Assembly: GCA_014383445.1 (NCBI GenBank) | Contig: JACNHV010000257.1 | Coordinates: forward strand, 1-32,674 | Length of the DNA: 32,674 bases | Reading direction: 5' to 3' | Source of the DNA: Candidatus Desulfobacula maris | GTDB taxonomy: Bacteria; Desulfobacterota; Desulfobacteria; Desulfobacterales; Desulfobacteraceae | Shown here: positions 17,144-26,649 of the stretch, one piece after another | Position numbering within the stretch: position 1 is the stretch's first letter | Layout: the number at the start of each line of letters is the position of its first letter | Notes under the pieces: generated by a model | Databases searched by the model: none | The model's input: the letters and a program-made list of their open reading frames with translations, nothing else | Told to the model about the DNA's origin: nothing | Program-made: the position numbers and the translations under genes

Positions 17144-17521
17144 ATGAAACCCTATACAAGAGCCGACAGAATCAGTGGCAGGATTCAATATGCCATTACC
17201 CAGCTTTTAAGTAAAAAAATGCAGGACCCTAGAATTGAGATGACCACTGTGAGCGGTGTTAAAATGACGTCTGACCTTCGGGTTGCCAATGTGTATATTA
17301 CTGTTTTTGGAAATAAAAAGCGAATTTCAGATGCCATGGATGGATTTAAGAATTCCAAGGGATTTATCAAGAAAAGTATTGCTCCGGCATTGGGATTGAA
17401 ATTCATGCCGGAATTAAAATTTTTCCATGATGATTCCTTTGACAAGGCGGCTAAAATGGATGAACTCATTAAATCCGCTTTAACGGGAATATCAGATGAA
17501 CAAGACGTTTTAAAAAAATAG
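17144..17521 (+). CDS. rbfA: Ribosome-binding factor A
   Basis: A 125-residue KH-like protein needed for 30S maturation and 16S rRNA 5'-end processing. Family features seen: N-terminal YTRADRISGRIQYAITQLL, the core DPRIEMTTVSGVKMTSDLRVANVYITVFG, and the C-terminal LKFMPELKFFHDDSFDKAAKMDELI. It lies between infB and truB, the standard context. Its TAG stop abuts the truB ATG with no gap, so the two are probably translationally coupled. Confidence 0.94.
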   Translation: MKPYTRADRISGRIQYAITQLLSKKMQDPRIEMTTVSGVKMTSDLRVANVYITVFGNKKRISDAMDGFKNSKGFIKKSIAPALGLKFMPELKFFHDDSFDKAAKMDELIKSALTGISDEQDVLKK

Positions 17522-18427
17522 ATGAAAAGTGGCATTATAGCGGTTAATAAGCCTTGCGGCATCTCTTCAGCCCGTGTGGTGGCTCGTGTAAAAAAGGCTT
17601 TGGGGGCGAAAAAAGTTGGGCATACAGGGACCCTGGATCCTTTTGCCACAGGATTGCTGCTTTGTGCAATTAACCAGGGAACCCGGATATCTGGATTTTT
17701 TCTTGGTGGCCATAAAAGATATCTTGCCAGGATTTGCCTGGGGGTCGAAACAGACACCTATGACCTGACAGGTAAAACAGTTTTTACAGCCCCAAAAAAA
17801 GTCATGGACGGTCTCAAAAAACAGGATATCCAGGAGGCTGTAAAATCTTTTATCCGTATCCAGGACCAGGTAGCGCCAGCCTTTTCTGCTTTAAAGCATG
17901 AAGGCCAGCCTTTGTATAAACTGGCACGTCAGGGAAAGATAATACAAAAAGCACCACGGCAGATTGAGATTTTTGATATTCGCATCAACCATATTGAGTT
18001 GCCGAATATTGACATAGACGTTTTTTGCTCGTCAGGGACCTATATCAGAAGTCTTGGCTTTGATATAGGCAGAAAACTTGGATGCGGTGCTCATCTGTCA
18101 AAACTTTGCAGAACCCAGTCCAGTCAATTTCTCTTAGACAATGCCATTGAATTGGATGCGCTTGAAAAACTTGATAAAGATGCTGTTGAGAAAAGAATTG
18201 TTCCCTTATCAAAGTGTCTTGAATTTATGCCCCTGATGTTTGCGGACAGATCCATTGCCCAAAAAATTAAATTTGGTCAAAAACTTTTAAAAAAAGAATT
18301 TTCCGATATCCCGGAAAAAGAAGATCAACTTATCCGGGTGATTGATGATAAGAAAAATCTTCTGGCGATCATTCAATTGAGTGGAAACAGGAATGAATAT
18401 AATTATTCTTGCGTTTTTTCAAGTTAA
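17522..18427 (+). CDS. truB: tRNA pseudouridine(55) synthase
   Basis: Makes pseudouridine-55 in the T loop of tRNAs. The 301-residue protein has the N-terminal signature GIIAVNKPCGISSARVV, the catalytic-Asp motif KVGHTGTLDPFATGLL (about 36-51), the RYLARICLGVETDTYDLTG segment, and YIRSLGFDIG with LCRTQS in the second half of the catalytic domain. The C-terminal part (about 230-300) is a weakly conserved PUA-like region. The start immediately follows the rbfA stop. No DHH-type nrnA gene sits between rbfA and truB, unlike in many bacteria. Confidence 0.93.
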   Translation: MKSGIIAVNKPCGISSARVVARVKKALGAKKVGHTGTLDPFATGLLLCAINQGTRISGFFLGGHKRYLARICLGVETDTYDLTGKTVFTAPKKVMDGLKKQDIQEAVKSFIRIQDQVAPAFSALKHEGQPLYKLARQGKIIQKAPRQIEIFDIRINHIELPNIDIDVFCSSGTYIRSLGFDIGRKLGCGAHLSKLCRTQSSQFLLDNAIELDALEKLDKDAVEKRIVPLSKCLEFMPLMFADRSIAQKIKFGQKLLKKEFSDIPEKEDQLIRVIDDKKNLLAIIQLSGNRNEYNYSCVFSS

Positions 18428-18456
18428 TTGGTATTTGTAGAAGGTTCATATATATA
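18428..18456 (+). promoter_or_regulatory. Possible rpsO promoter
   Basis: TTGGTA (18428-18433), a 17-base spacer and TATATA (18451-18456) lie just behind truB and about 125 bases before rpsO; both boxes match consensus at four of six positions. The remaining leader (to 18581) could hold S15 autoregulatory structure, but I see no convincing fold by eye. Confidence 0.4.
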
Positions 18457-18581
18457 TGTAATGGTATGGTGATCTGTTTTGCATTTCTTGTTTCTGAATG
18501 GAATATCGGATGGGAAATCATAAAAAATCAGGTTATCAAAGAATGCCATGTTTTATTTATTCCAACTAAAGGAGTTTTAAA

Positions 18582-18851
18582 GTGGTTTTATTAGCAGAGA
18601 ATAAAGAGGAGATGATTGAACAATTCAAGCTCCACGAGTCTGATACAGGCTCACCAGAGGTGCAGGTTAGCATTTTAACTCACCGGATCAGCTATCTTAC
18701 AGAGCATCTTAAAGTGCACGTGAAAGACCATCATTCAAGACGGGGTCTGTTGATTCTTGTCGGGCGGCGCAGAAGTCTTCTGGAGTATGTTAAGAAAAAA
18801 GATGTGAACAGATACCGCTCTTTAATTGAAAGACTCGGACTTAGAAGATAA
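18582..18851 (+). CDS. rpsO: 30S ribosomal protein S15
   Basis: An 89-residue protein with the S15 hallmarks: [60 protein letters not shown] and the C-terminal [13 protein letters not shown]. It binds the central 16S rRNA junction early in 30S assembly. The start is GTG at 18582 with AAGGAG nine bases upstream. It is followed by a strong terminator and then pnp, the standard rpsO-pnp order. Confidence 0.97.
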   Translation: MVLLAENKEEMIEQFKLHESDTGSPEVQVSILTHRISYLTEHLKVHVKDHHSRRGLLILVGRRRSLLEYVKKKDVNRYRSLIERLGLRR

Positions 18852-18862
18852 AAATGACAATC

Positions 18863-18907
18863 AACTGGTTTTTGACTACTTGCGCGTCAAAAACCAGTTT
18901 TTTATTT
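18863..18907 (+). terminator. Strong intrinsic terminator after rpsO
   Basis: AACTGGTTTTTGAC (18863-18876) pairs perfectly over 14 bp with GTCAAAAACCAGTT (18886-18899) around a 9-base loop, followed by a T-rich run to about 18907. It begins 11 bases after the rpsO stop and should separate most rpsO mRNA from pnp. Confidence 0.85.
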
Positions 18908-18960
18908 TTATCAATTTTATTATTGGGGCGGCAATTTTCAGAAAATTTTTTAAATAAGTT

Positions 18961-19015
18961 CGCAGGTTTGCCATTAAGTTTATATTTAATGGCAAACCTG
19001 CGGGTTTATTATTTT
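18961..19015 (+). terminator. Second long hairpin in the rpsO-pnp interval
   Basis: CGCAGGTTTGCCATTAA (18961-18977) pairs perfectly over 17 bp with TTAATGGCAAACCTGCG (18986-19002), with an 8-base loop and a T-rich tail to 19015. It could be a back-up terminator. Its place about 60 bases before pnp also resembles the leader stem by which RNase III and PNPase control pnp mRNA in E. coli. The sequence alone cannot decide. Confidence 0.6.
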
Positions 19016-19062
19016 TAAAAATTTCCTTACACTTTGCTGCCCTTTTTATTACAGGAGAAGTT

Positions 19063-21150
19063 ATGGAAAAAAAATTTACAACAACCATTAATGGAAAAGA
19101 ATTTTCCATCAGTAGTGGAAAAATTGCCAAACAGGCATCAGGATCAGTCATCGTACAATATGGGGAAACTATGGTAATGGTTACGGCTGTTGCTTCGAAA
19201 GATCCGAAACCAGAGATCAGTTTTCTGCCCTTAACTGTTGAATACCAGGAAAAAATTTATTCAGCCGGAAGAATCCCGGGAAATTATTTCAGGCGTGAAA
19301 TAGGCAGACCCTCTGAAAACGAAACTTTGACAGCAAGAATGATTGACAGACCCATTCGTCCCCTTTTTAGTGAGGGTTACAATTATGAGACTCAGGTCAT
19401 TGCCACTGTCCTTTCAATGGATAAGATCCATGAACCGGATACCCTTGCCATGGTGGGGGCATCCGCGGCTCTGCAAATTTCTGATATTCCCTTTGCAGGA
19501 CCCATTGCCGGTATTAAAGTCGGCAGGATAGATGGGCAGTTTATTGCAAACCCGACCATTGAGCAGATGAAGGAAAGTGATATCGACCTGGTTGTGGCAG
19601 GATCTAAAACCGGTGTGGTCATGGTTGAAGGCGGGGCAGATATTGTTTCTGAAAAAGATATGCTGGATGCTATCTTTTTTGGTCACCAAGCCATGCAGCC
19701 CATCATTGATCTGCAGATTCAAATAAAAGAAGCCTTTGGAAAAGAAAAACACGTGTTTATATTGCCGGCCAGGGATGAAGAACTGGATGCCAAGGTGATT
19801 GAATATTCAAAGGATAACATTTATAAGCAGGTTCAGATCAAAACAAAGATAGAGCGCCAAAATGCACTCAGTGACTTAAAAGCGCAGGCTGTTGAACATT
19901 TCAGCGAAACCTATCCTGAACAGACAAAAGATATAAAAGAAGCCTTTTCCAAATGTGTGAAAAAAGTCAGTCGTGATATCGTTCTGAAAGAAGATAAAAG
20001 GATTGACGGCAGGGCTTTTGATGAAATCAGACAGATCGACTGTGAAGTGGGACTGCTTCCCATGACTCACGGGTCAGCTCTTTTTACAAGGGGTGAAACC
20101 CAGGTTTTAGGTGTTTTAACCCTTGGCTCGGGCATGGATGAACAACGGGTTGAAACCCTTATGGGAAATGAAACCCGGGCGTTTATGCTTCATTATAATT
20201 TTCCTGCTTTTTCAGTGGGGGAAGTCAGACGGGCGGGAGGCCCCAGCAGACGGGATATTGGCCATGGAAACCTTGCTACCCGCGCCATTCAACGAGTCCT
20301 TCCAACCCCTGAAGAGTTTGAATATACCATCCGCCTGGTGGGTGAAGTCATGGAGTCCAACGGAAGTTCATCCATGGGAACCATATGTTCAGGTACCCTG
20401 GCATTAATGGATGGTGGCGTTCCTATAAAAGCGCCGGTTTCCGGTATTGCCATGGGACTTGTAAAAGATGGCGATAAAACCGCTGTGCTTTCGGATATCC
20501 TGGGAGATGAAGATCATTTCGGAGATATGGATTTTAAAGTGGCTGGAACGATTGAAGGGATTACTGCCCTGCAGATGGACATCAAGATTAAAGAGCTGTC
20601 CCGCGAGATCATGGAAAAAGCCCTTAATCAGGCCAGGGGCGGCAGGTTGCACATCCTTGATAAAATGCTTGAAACCCTTAAGGACACAAGGCCGGAAGTT
20701 TCTCCCCGTGCACCCAAAATTGTAAGCATTCAAATAAATTCCGATAAAATCAGAGATATCATAGGTCCTGGCGGGAAAGTGATCAGAGCTCTTCAGGCTG
20801 AAACCAACACCGTCATTGAGGTGAATGATGCCGGTATCGTCAAGATTGCTGCACAAAATGAAGAAGATGCTGCCCTTGCTTTAAAAATGGTATCAGATAT
20901 TGCCCTTGATCCTGAAATTGGTGCCATTTATCAAGGCACAGTTGTTAAAATCACCGACTTTGGTGCTTTTGTAAATATTAAACAGGGAACTGACGGGCTG
21001 GTACATATTTCTGAACTTGCAGACTACAGGGTCAAAAAAGTAACAGATGTCGTTAAAGAAGGGGATGTCATCCCTGTAAAGGTACTTGATGTTACCCGGG
21101 ATGGAAAAATAAAGCTGAGTTATAAAGCAGCAAAAGAAGATGATAAATAA
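19063..21150 (+). CDS. pnp: Polyribonucleotide nucleotidyltransferase (PNPase)
   Basis: 3'-5' phosphorolytic exoribonuclease acting in mRNA decay; 695 residues, the normal size. Domains: first RNase PH core (about 5-215; [34 protein letters not shown]), helical linker (about 240-310), second catalytic RNase PH core (about 315-545; [43 protein letters not shown]), KH (about 555-612; [16 protein letters not shown]) and S1 (about 622-692; [30 protein letters not shown]). GGAGAA precedes the ATG. Its last 11 bases overlap the start of the metallo-hydrolase gene. Confidence 0.97.
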   Translation: MEKKFTTTINGKEFSISSGKIAKQASGSVIVQYGETMVMVTAVASKDPKPEISFLPLTVEYQEKIYSAGRIPGNYFRREIGRPSENETLTARMIDRPIRPLFSEGYNYETQVIATVLSMDKIHEPDTLAMVGASAALQISDIPFAGPIAGIKVGRIDGQFIANPTIEQMKESDIDLVVAGSKTGVVMVEGGADIVSEKDMLDAIFFGHQAMQPIIDLQIQIKEAFGKEKHVFILPARDEELDAKVIEYSKDNIYKQVQIKTKIERQNALSDLKAQAVEHFSETYPEQTKDIKEAFSKCVKKVSRDIVLKEDKRIDGRAFDEIRQIDCEVGLLPMTHGSALFTRGETQVLGVLTLGSGMDEQRVETLMGNETRAFMLHYNFPAFSVGEVRRAGGPSRRDIGHGNLATRAIQRVLPTPEEFEYTIRLVGEVMESNGSSSMGTICSGTLALMDGGVPIKAPVSGIAMGLVKDGDKTAVLSDILGDEDHFGDMDFKVAGTIEGITALQMDIKIKELSREIMEKALNQARGGRLHILDKMLETLKDTRPEVSPRAPKIVSIQINSDKIRDIIGPGGKVIRALQAETNTVIEVNDAGIVKIAAQNEEDAALALKMVSDIALDPEIGAIYQGTVVKITDFGAFVNIKQGTDGLVHISELADYRVKKVTDVVKEGDVIPVKVLDVTRDGKIKLSYKAAKEDDK

Positions 21151-21916
21151 TTCATTTAGTATCTGTCCCCTTGCCAGTGGCAGCAAGGGGAACAGCCTTT
21201 TTGTATCATGCCACAATAGTTCCATTCTGATTGATGCCGGGCTTTCAGGGATTGAAATTGAACGGCGGCTGAACATTTTGAATGTTAGTCCTGAAAGCCT
21301 TACAGCCATTATCATCACACATGAGCATTCCGATCATGTAAAAGGTGCAGGGATATTGAGCCGTCGCTTTAAACTCCCTGTTTATATCACCGAACAAACC
21401 TATGAGGCATGCAGCACTCTTGGAAAAATTGAAGACCTTTGTTTTTTCCAGTGTGGTGTTTCCTTTGAAATAGATCAAATTCTGGTCAGCCCGTTTTCTA
21501 TCTCACATGATGCCAAAGACCCTGCCGGACTGACCATGGAATATAATGGTCATAAAATAGGGATAGCAACAGATCTGGGTATTGTGACAAGTCTTGTAAA
21601 AGAGCATTTGAAAAACAGCCATATTTTATACCTTGAATCAAACCATGATCTTGACATGCTGATTAATGGTTCCTATCCATGGCATCTTAAACAACGAATC
21701 AAAGGCAGGACCGGTCATCTGTCAAATATGGATGCAGGGATACTGGTATCGGAACTTAGGACAGATGCCTTAAAACATGTCATTCTTGCGCATTTGAGTG
21801 AAGAAAATAATTGTCCGCAAAAAGCGATCCAAGAGGTATCAAAAAGCTTGAATGGTTCAAATATTGCATTACATGTTGCCAGGCCAGATGAACCAGGAAT
21901 GCTCATAAAACTATAG
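21140..21916 (+). CDS. WalJ/YycJ-like MBL-fold metallo-hydrolase
   Basis: A 258-residue metallo-beta-lactamase-fold protein. The metal-binding HxHxDH motif is HEHSDH at 61-66; [10 protein letters not shown] near the N-terminus (13-22) and LIDAGLS (30-36) are typical of the YycJ/WalJ group. Further ligands are likely in [16 protein letters not shown] and LESNHD, and HLSEENN comes near the end. Relatives have been linked to nuclease activity and coordination of DNA replication with cell-wall signalling, but the substrate is not settled. The start codon lies inside the pnp 3' end (11-base overlap, different frame), implying translational coupling. AAAGAAGATG upstream is only a weak ribosome site, consistent with coupling. 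Confidence 0.82.
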   Translation: MINNSFSICPLASGSKGNSLFVSCHNSSILIDAGLSGIEIERRLNILNVSPESLTAIIITHEHSDHVKGAGILSRRFKLPVYITEQTYEACSTLGKIEDLCFFQCGVSFEIDQILVSPFSISHDAKDPAGLTMEYNGHKIGIATDLGIVTSLVKEHLKNSHILYLESNHDLDMLINGSYPWHLKQRIKGRTGHLSNMDAGILVSELRTDALKHVILAHLSEENNCPQKAIQEVSKSLNGSNIALHVARPDEPGMLIKL

Positions 21917-21936
21917 CCTCTATGAAGGAGACAATT

Positions 21937-22560
21937 ATGAATCCGGTAATTAAAGCCTTAAATTTCCGTCATGCATGCAAACTTTTTGATCCAAAAAAAA
22001 AGATTTCAAAAGAGCAAGTGGACATGATAATAACAGCAGCTCATCTTTCGCCCACCTCTTTTGGGTTGGAGGCATGGAAGTTCCTGGCTATAAGTTCTGA
22101 TGAGGTAAAAAAAGCCCTTCGGCCAGCCTGCTGGAATCAACCTCAGATCACAGATGCCAGCCATGTAATTGTAATCCTTTCAAGGCCGGAAGTTGTTGAT
22201 CCATCACATGAGTATATTAAACTCAATTTTGAACGGCGGGGCTTGCCGGAAGAGGTCACAAAAGCCTATATTGATAGATATAAGCACCATATGGAAACTC
22301 AAGTTTTTCCCAGAATGAGTGCCTATGCCTGGTGCTCCAAACAATGCTATATCGCCCTTGCAAACATCATGACAACGGCTGCATCAGAAGAGATTGATAC
22401 CTGCCCCATTGAAGGATTTGAAAAAGAATGGGTGGAAAAAGTACTAAATATAGATACGAACCAATATGAAGTGGCAGTGATTGTGGCATTGGGGTATCGT
22501 GCCAAAGAGCAACCCCCAAGAAGACGTCACCCTCTTGAAAATATTGTTGAGTACAGATAA
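21937..22560 (+). CDS. NAD(P)H-dependent nitroreductase-family flavoprotein (NfsB-like)
   Basis: A 207-residue FMN-dependent oxidoreductase of the nitroreductase fold. Family cues are LNFRHACKLFDPKKKISKEQVDMIITAAHLSPTSFGLEAWKF at the N-terminus (FMN-phosphate contacts by the R/K and the SPTSFGLE loop) and VIVALGYRAKEQPPRRRHPLENIVEY at the C-terminus. ATG at 21937 is chosen because AAGGAG ends six bases upstream; an in-frame ATG at 21922 would place that ribosome site inside the gene. It probably reduces quinones or nitro compounds with NAD(P)H; the true substrate is unknown. It is convergent with the ABC exporter genes; the two stop codons are only three bases apart and no terminator is visible between them. 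Confidence 0.85.
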   Translation: MNPVIKALNFRHACKLFDPKKKISKEQVDMIITAAHLSPTSFGLEAWKFLAISSDEVKKALRPACWNQPQITDASHVIVILSRPEVVDPSHEYIKLNFERRGLPEEVTKAYIDRYKHHMETQVFPRMSAYAWCSKQCYIALANIMTTAASEEIDTCPIEGFEKEWVEKVLNIDTNQYEVAVIVALGYRAKEQPPRRRHPLENIVEYR

Positions 22561-22563
22561 ATA

Positions 22564-24360
22564 TTAGATCCGTTCTTTTTCCAAAAGATGGTAATATTCA
22601 CCCTTTAGACGTACAAGTTCACGATGAGATCCTTTTTCCCTGATTTTCCCATCCCTTAAAAGAAGTATGGTATCACAATTTTTTACAGTAGAAAGCCTGT
22701 GGGCGATGATGATGGAAAGCCGACCTTTCATAAGCTTGTTCATTGCATCATGAACCTTTTGTTCTGACTGGGAATCCATGTATGATGTTGCTTCATCAAA
22801 GATGATCAGGTCTGGATTAAAGGCAAATGCCCGGGCAATGCATACAAGTTGTTTCTGGCCGCTGGATAATGGACGGCCGCCTTCTTTGATCAATGTATCA
22901 AGCCCTGAAAATTTTTCAAATAAAAAATCACAGTTTCCATCATATAAAGCCTTTTCAAGCCCCAAAGTATCCATAGAAAGTCCAGCTGGCTTAATATTTT
23001 CCCTTATGCTGCCAAAAAAGAGAATCGGATCCTGCATGACAAGAGCAGTCTTACTCCTGATATCTTTTATATTTATTGAATTGCTATTGATATTGTTGAT
23101 GAAAATATTTCCATCATCTGCTTTATAGAATCCTGTGATCAGGTTGATAATGGAACTTTTTCCTGATCCTATCTGGCCTACAATACCAATGGAGTTTCCT
23201 TGATCAAGATGAAAAGAAATATTTTTTAATATCATTGTTTTCTGGTCATATGAAAAATTCACCTGATTAAAAGCGATACTGGAAATTTTATCAATTCCCT
23301 GTCTATTTGTACTGATTCGCTGTTTTGCCTTATCATTGTTGAGAACGTTGACAATCCTTTCTGCCGAAGCCATAGCACTCTGGAGCAGATTAAACTTTTC
23401 AGATAATTCCCTTAATGGCCTGAAAAAAAGTTTCATATAAGTTAAAAAGGCCACAAGTTCACCTAAGGTCAGAGATTTTTCAACGACTCCAAAGCTTCCG
23501 CCCCAGATGATGATAGCAACACTCACTACACCTAAGAAACCTATAAAGGGCATAAATATGGAAAATATTTTTATCTGAAACACAGCAGCTGTAAAATGTT
23601 CAAAATTCAGGTTTTTAAACCGTTGCAGAAACCGGTTCTGGCTGGAGGTTGTCTGGATGATTTTTATCCCTGTAATGGCTTCTGAAAAACTATGGTTGAT
23701 TTCAGCTAATTTCTGTCGGATAGTTCTAAAAGCATTGCGCAGAATTTTCGAAAACAGGACAATACTTATCCCTATAACCGGAACCAGCAGGGACAGGTAA
23801 AAAGCCAGTTTAATGTCAATGGTATAAAGGATCAAAAGAATGCCGGCCATAAGCATAAGATCCTTAAAGATAAAAATGAGGATACTTGTAAACATCTCAT
23901 TCATGTTTTCAACATCACCTGCCACTCGGGAAACCAGCCGGCCGCTTGAGTTTTTATCATAAAAGGCTACGGGCAGAAATGTCATGTGGGCGAACAGAGC
24001 GCAACGAAGGTTTAATATGATTTTTTGACCCGTGTATTCCATGAAAAGGCTCTGAAAAAAATCAATTACAAATGAAACCAATATAAATATGGAAAAAAAG
24101 ATGCAAAAAGTTTTAAAAGATTCAATTTTAAAGCCCAGGATCTGTATGCCTTTTTCAAGACCCACAGGAACGATAAATCCATCAAATGCTTTTTGGATAA
24201 AAAGCGGCATTAGCAGCTCAAAGAAAGTGACCAGAGTGACAAGTAATGTTGATAGGATCAGCATCCATGCATAGGGCCTGATAAAAGGCAATAATTCTTT
24301 GTAAACAGCAAGATTTGCAAGCTTGATTTCTTGTTCCTGGGAATTAATATCAGACTTCAT
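22564..24360 (-). CDS. ABC exporter half-transporter, catalytic-Glu subunit
   Basis: A 598-residue fused membrane/ATPase protein: six predicted membrane helices (about 30-305) and an NBD (about 360-598). Walker A is GQIGSGKS (395-402), the signature is the altered LSSGQ (498-502), Walker B ends FDEATS with catalytic Glu523, and the switch His is at 554. Its partner gene lies immediately upstream, and the two overlap by 11 bases. In heterodimeric exporters such as TM287/288 and LmrCD, the subunit with a normal Walker B has a deviant signature, exactly the pattern here. ATG at 24360 is chosen because GAGGAGGGG is directly upstream; a start at 24438 lies deep in the partner gene. Cargo is unknown; multidrug or lipid export is possible. 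Confidence 0.87.
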   Translation of the reverse strand: MKSDINSQEQEIKLANLAVYKELLPFIRPYAWMLILSTLLVTLVTFFELLMPLFIQKAFDGFIVPVGLEKGIQILGFKIESFKTFCIFFSIFILVSFVIDFFQSLFMEYTGQKIILNLRCALFAHMTFLPVAFYDKNSSGRLVSRVAGDVENMNEMFTSILIFIFKDLMLMAGILLILYTIDIKLAFYLSLLVPVIGISIVLFSKILRNAFRTIRQKLAEINHSFSEAITGIKIIQTTSSQNRFLQRFKNLNFEHFTAAVFQIKIFSIFMPFIGFLGVVSVAIIIWGGSFGVVEKSLTLGELVAFLTYMKLFFRPLRELSEKFNLLQSAMASAERIVNVLNNDKAKQRISTNRQGIDKISSIAFNQVNFSYDQKTMILKNISFHLDQGNSIGIVGQIGSGKSSIINLITGFYKADDGNIFINNINSNSINIKDIRSKTALVMQDPILFFGSIRENIKPAGLSMDTLGLEKALYDGNCDFLFEKFSGLDTLIKEGGRPLSSGQKQLVCIARAFAFNPDLIIFDEATSYMDSQSEQKVHDAMNKLMKGRLSIIIAHRLSTVKNCDTILLLRDGKIREKGSHRELVRLKGEYYHLLEKERI

Positions 24361-26077
24361 ACCCCTCCTCAAACTGCTGCACCTGGTAAGATTTTCTATA
24401 AAAACGATCTGTTTGAATGAGTTTCTCATGGGTTCCAAAATGATTGATCCGGCCGCTTTTCAGTATAAAAATGGTGTCGCAGGATGCCAGAGCCGAGATC
24501 CTATGGGATATGATAATAAAAGTGGAATTAAAATTCATCCGGTTCAATTGTGAAATAATTTTGGATGCAGTATTAGTGTCCATCTGGCTTATGGGATCAT
24601 CGAGGATTATAATGGGTTTTTTGCTCATCAATGTCCTGGCAAGAGCAATCCTTTGTTTTTGTCCTCCTGAAAGGTTGATACCCCTTTCGCCAACAATTGT
24701 ATCAAGCCCTTCAGGCATTTTTTCAATGGTATCTTTCAGACAGCAAACCCGGATAATTTGATCAAGTTTTTCTTTATCCACATTTTTCCCCATGAGAATA
24801 TTTTCTTTTATAGTACCTGAAAAAAGAAAGGCTTCCTGGGGCATCAGGGCAATATTCTGCCTTAGAGAATTAAGATCCAGGGTATTCACATCAATACCGT
24901 CTATACTGATTTTTCCGCCACTTACATTGTAAAGCCTTGGAATCAGCTGGATCAGGCTGCTTTTCCCGGAACCCGGGGGGCCGCTTATGCCGATGGAATT
25001 TCCCTGGGAGATTTTAAGATTGATATTTGAAAGAATTGCTTTGTCCTTATCATAGCCAAAGCTGACATCTTCAAATATTATGTTTCCTGCAACTTTTGGA
25101 AGTATATTTGGATTTTCAGGAGAGCTTACCTCGGGCATTGAGTCTAAAAGCGTATTAATTCTTTGTAATGATGCCATTCCCCTTTGAAAAAGATTGGTCA
25201 TCCAGCCCAGGGCAATGACAGGCCATGCAAGGATTCCAAGATATTGGAAAAAGGCAACAAGCTCACCAGGTGTTATAACCTGTTTCATCACAAGAAAACC
25301 GCCATAAAATATAACTACCAGGGTGGACAAATTTAAAAAAAATATCAGCAAAGGTTTTATCAGAGCCGTAACAAAAGCACGCTTAAGATTTTTTTTAAAA
25401 TAATCTGTTGAAGCATTTTCAACCTTGTTGCTTATAATGCCTTCAAAATTGAACACTTTTATAATGCGTATGCCAAAAAAACTCTCCCTTACAAGTTCCG
25501 TAAGTTGAGAAAAGGATTCCTGGGCTGTTTTATGAAAAGCATGCATTTTTTTCCCCAGGGTCCTTGTTGCAAAAATCAGAAACGGCATGGGGATCATTGC
25601 AATGGCTGTCAGTTTCGGATGGGTCCAGACCATGATGGCAAGGGTGGCACCGCCAAGAAGAATGGTATCCACAAGTACGATCAGGCCAAAACCGAATGCC
25701 ATCCTGATATGATTGATGTCGCTTGTGGCATGGGCCATGATATCCCCTGTTTTAACCTTGTCTAAATAGGCCATGTCCAGACTTAAGACATGTTTGAACA
25801 GATCATCTCTTATGCCTTTTTCAACATCTCTTGCACTTATCATTAGAAGATTACGCCAGCCATACCTGAATACTGCCATGAAAAGGCCCAGGAAAATAAT
25901 TAATGCACATTGCAATATCAGGGTTTTTTTGTCAAAAGAGGCTGAACTCAAGGTATCAATAGCATTTTTAACGATCTGTGGAATGACCAGTTGCATGGCA
26001 TCCACAATAATCATGCATAAAATACCCAATAGTATTTTATAAAAGTTTTTCTTAAAATATGGATAGATCAGTTTCAA
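24350..26077 (-). CDS. ABC exporter half-transporter, degenerate-site subunit
   Basis: A 575-residue partner with six membrane helices (about 10-300) and an NBD (about 333-575). Walker A GPPGSGKS (366-373), signature LSGGQ (469-473) and switch His525 are canonical, but Walker B reads IIILDDP, with Asp494 where the catalytic Glu should be. This is the mark of the non-hydrolysing site in asymmetric ABC exporters (TM287, YheI, LmrC). The start is TTG at 26077; GGAG lies 12 bases upstream, a little far. Transcribed first, then its partner. Neither gene is near a recognisable substrate-biosynthesis gene. Confidence 0.85.
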   Translation of the reverse strand: MKLIYPYFKKNFYKILLGILCMIIVDAMQLVIPQIVKNAIDTLSSASFDKKTLILQCALIIFLGLFMAVFRYGWRNLLMISARDVEKGIRDDLFKHVLSLDMAYLDKVKTGDIMAHATSDINHIRMAFGFGLIVLVDTILLGGATLAIMVWTHPKLTAIAMIPMPFLIFATRTLGKKMHAFHKTAQESFSQLTELVRESFFGIRIIKVFNFEGIISNKVENASTDYFKKNLKRAFVTALIKPLLIFFLNLSTLVVIFYGGFLVMKQVITPGELVAFFQYLGILAWPVIALGWMTNLFQRGMASLQRINTLLDSMPEVSSPENPNILPKVAGNIIFEDVSFGYDKDKAILSNINLKISQGNSIGISGPPGSGKSSLIQLIPRLYNVSGGKISIDGIDVNTLDLNSLRQNIALMPQEAFLFSGTIKENILMGKNVDKEKLDQIIRVCCLKDTIEKMPEGLDTIVGERGINLSGGQKQRIALARTLMSKKPIIILDDPISQMDTNTASKIISQLNRMNFNSTFIIISHRISALASCDTIFILKSGRINHFGTHEKLIQTDRFYRKSYQVQQFEEGYEV

Positions 26078-26119
26078 TTTTTTTTAAGCTCCAGGTATCA
26101 AAATAGACACTCTTTTTTT

Positions 26120-26149
26120 CATTGCAATGCTTAAAGCTGACCTATTATA
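26120..26149 (-). promoter_or_regulatory. -10 box and palindrome upstream of the ABC exporter genes
   Basis: On the minus strand a perfect TATAAT occupies 26149-26144, about 67 bases before the TTG start; a good -35 box is not evident. Downstream of it the perfect 10-bp palindrome CATTGCAATG (26120-26129) could be an operator in the leader. The remaining sequence to 26271 is AT-rich; on the plus strand TTGCTA (26218-26223) and TAGTAT (26241-26246), 17 bases apart, may drive the DUF6957-like gene. Confidence 0.35.
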
Positions 26150-26271
26150 CTTATTAATAATAAATCCAAAACGCAAATTATTGTATTTTCTTTGGGTTTA
26201 ATTCTTTTACTTTTTTTTTGCTACATTCCGCACAAAGATGTAGTATAGGAAAAAGACAGGATTTATTAAAC

Positions 26272-26595
26272 ATGAAAAAAGACGGTGGATTGATCAGGAA
26301 TTGGCAACTTCATCACCTGATTTTACCGGACATAGAGGGTTTTGAAGAAGAATTTTTAGCTACTTTCCCCGGAGCTTTGCTTGACCCAGGACCCTTGAAG
26401 TTCAGTGGTACTGTTGTTGAAGATTCAGCTGGTAGATATAAACCTGGCTGGCACATGATCTCATCTTATATCTGCTCAATTGATCGAGAAAGAGGGGTTA
26501 TTGAAACAATGAATACCATTTACAAGGTTATTGATGAGGGCAATGATGAGTTGCCGGATATGGGTAACAATATTTTAAACGTTTTTTATCGATAA
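26272..26595 (+). CDS. Hypothetical protein, DUF6957-like
   Basis: A 107-residue acidic protein with no signal peptide or membrane segment. The stretch TVVEDSAGRYKPGWHMISSYICSIDRERGVIETMNTIYKVIDEG (about residues 46-89; quoted in parts: TVVEDSAGRYKPGWH, then SYICSIDRERGVIETMNT, then IYKVIDEG) resembles the core of the DUF6957 family as I remember it; no function is established. ATG at 26272 is preferred over a TTG 18 codons upstream, although the ribosome site (AGGA, 12 bases away) is weak. It is followed 54 bases later by the small zinc-finger-like gene in the same direction. It may be part of an accessory gene cluster. Confidence 0.55.
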   Translation: MKKDGGLIRNWQLHHLILPDIEGFEEEFLATFPGALLDPGPLKFSGTVVEDSAGRYKPGWHMISSYICSIDRERGVIETMNTIYKVIDEGNDELPDMGNNILNVFYR

Positions 26596-26649
26596 GGCTA
26601 AAGCTGTAAAGTTTCACAACAAACCATCTGAAGGAAAGAGGAAGAGATA

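Noticed and set aside
18409-18594. 61-codon frame between truB and rpsO
   Set aside because: Overlaps both gene ends, has no ribosome site and lies over the probable rpsO promoter and leader.
20404-20856. 150-codon minus-strand frame inside pnp
   Set aside because: Shadow of the catalytic core of PNPase; no family resemblance and no start signal.
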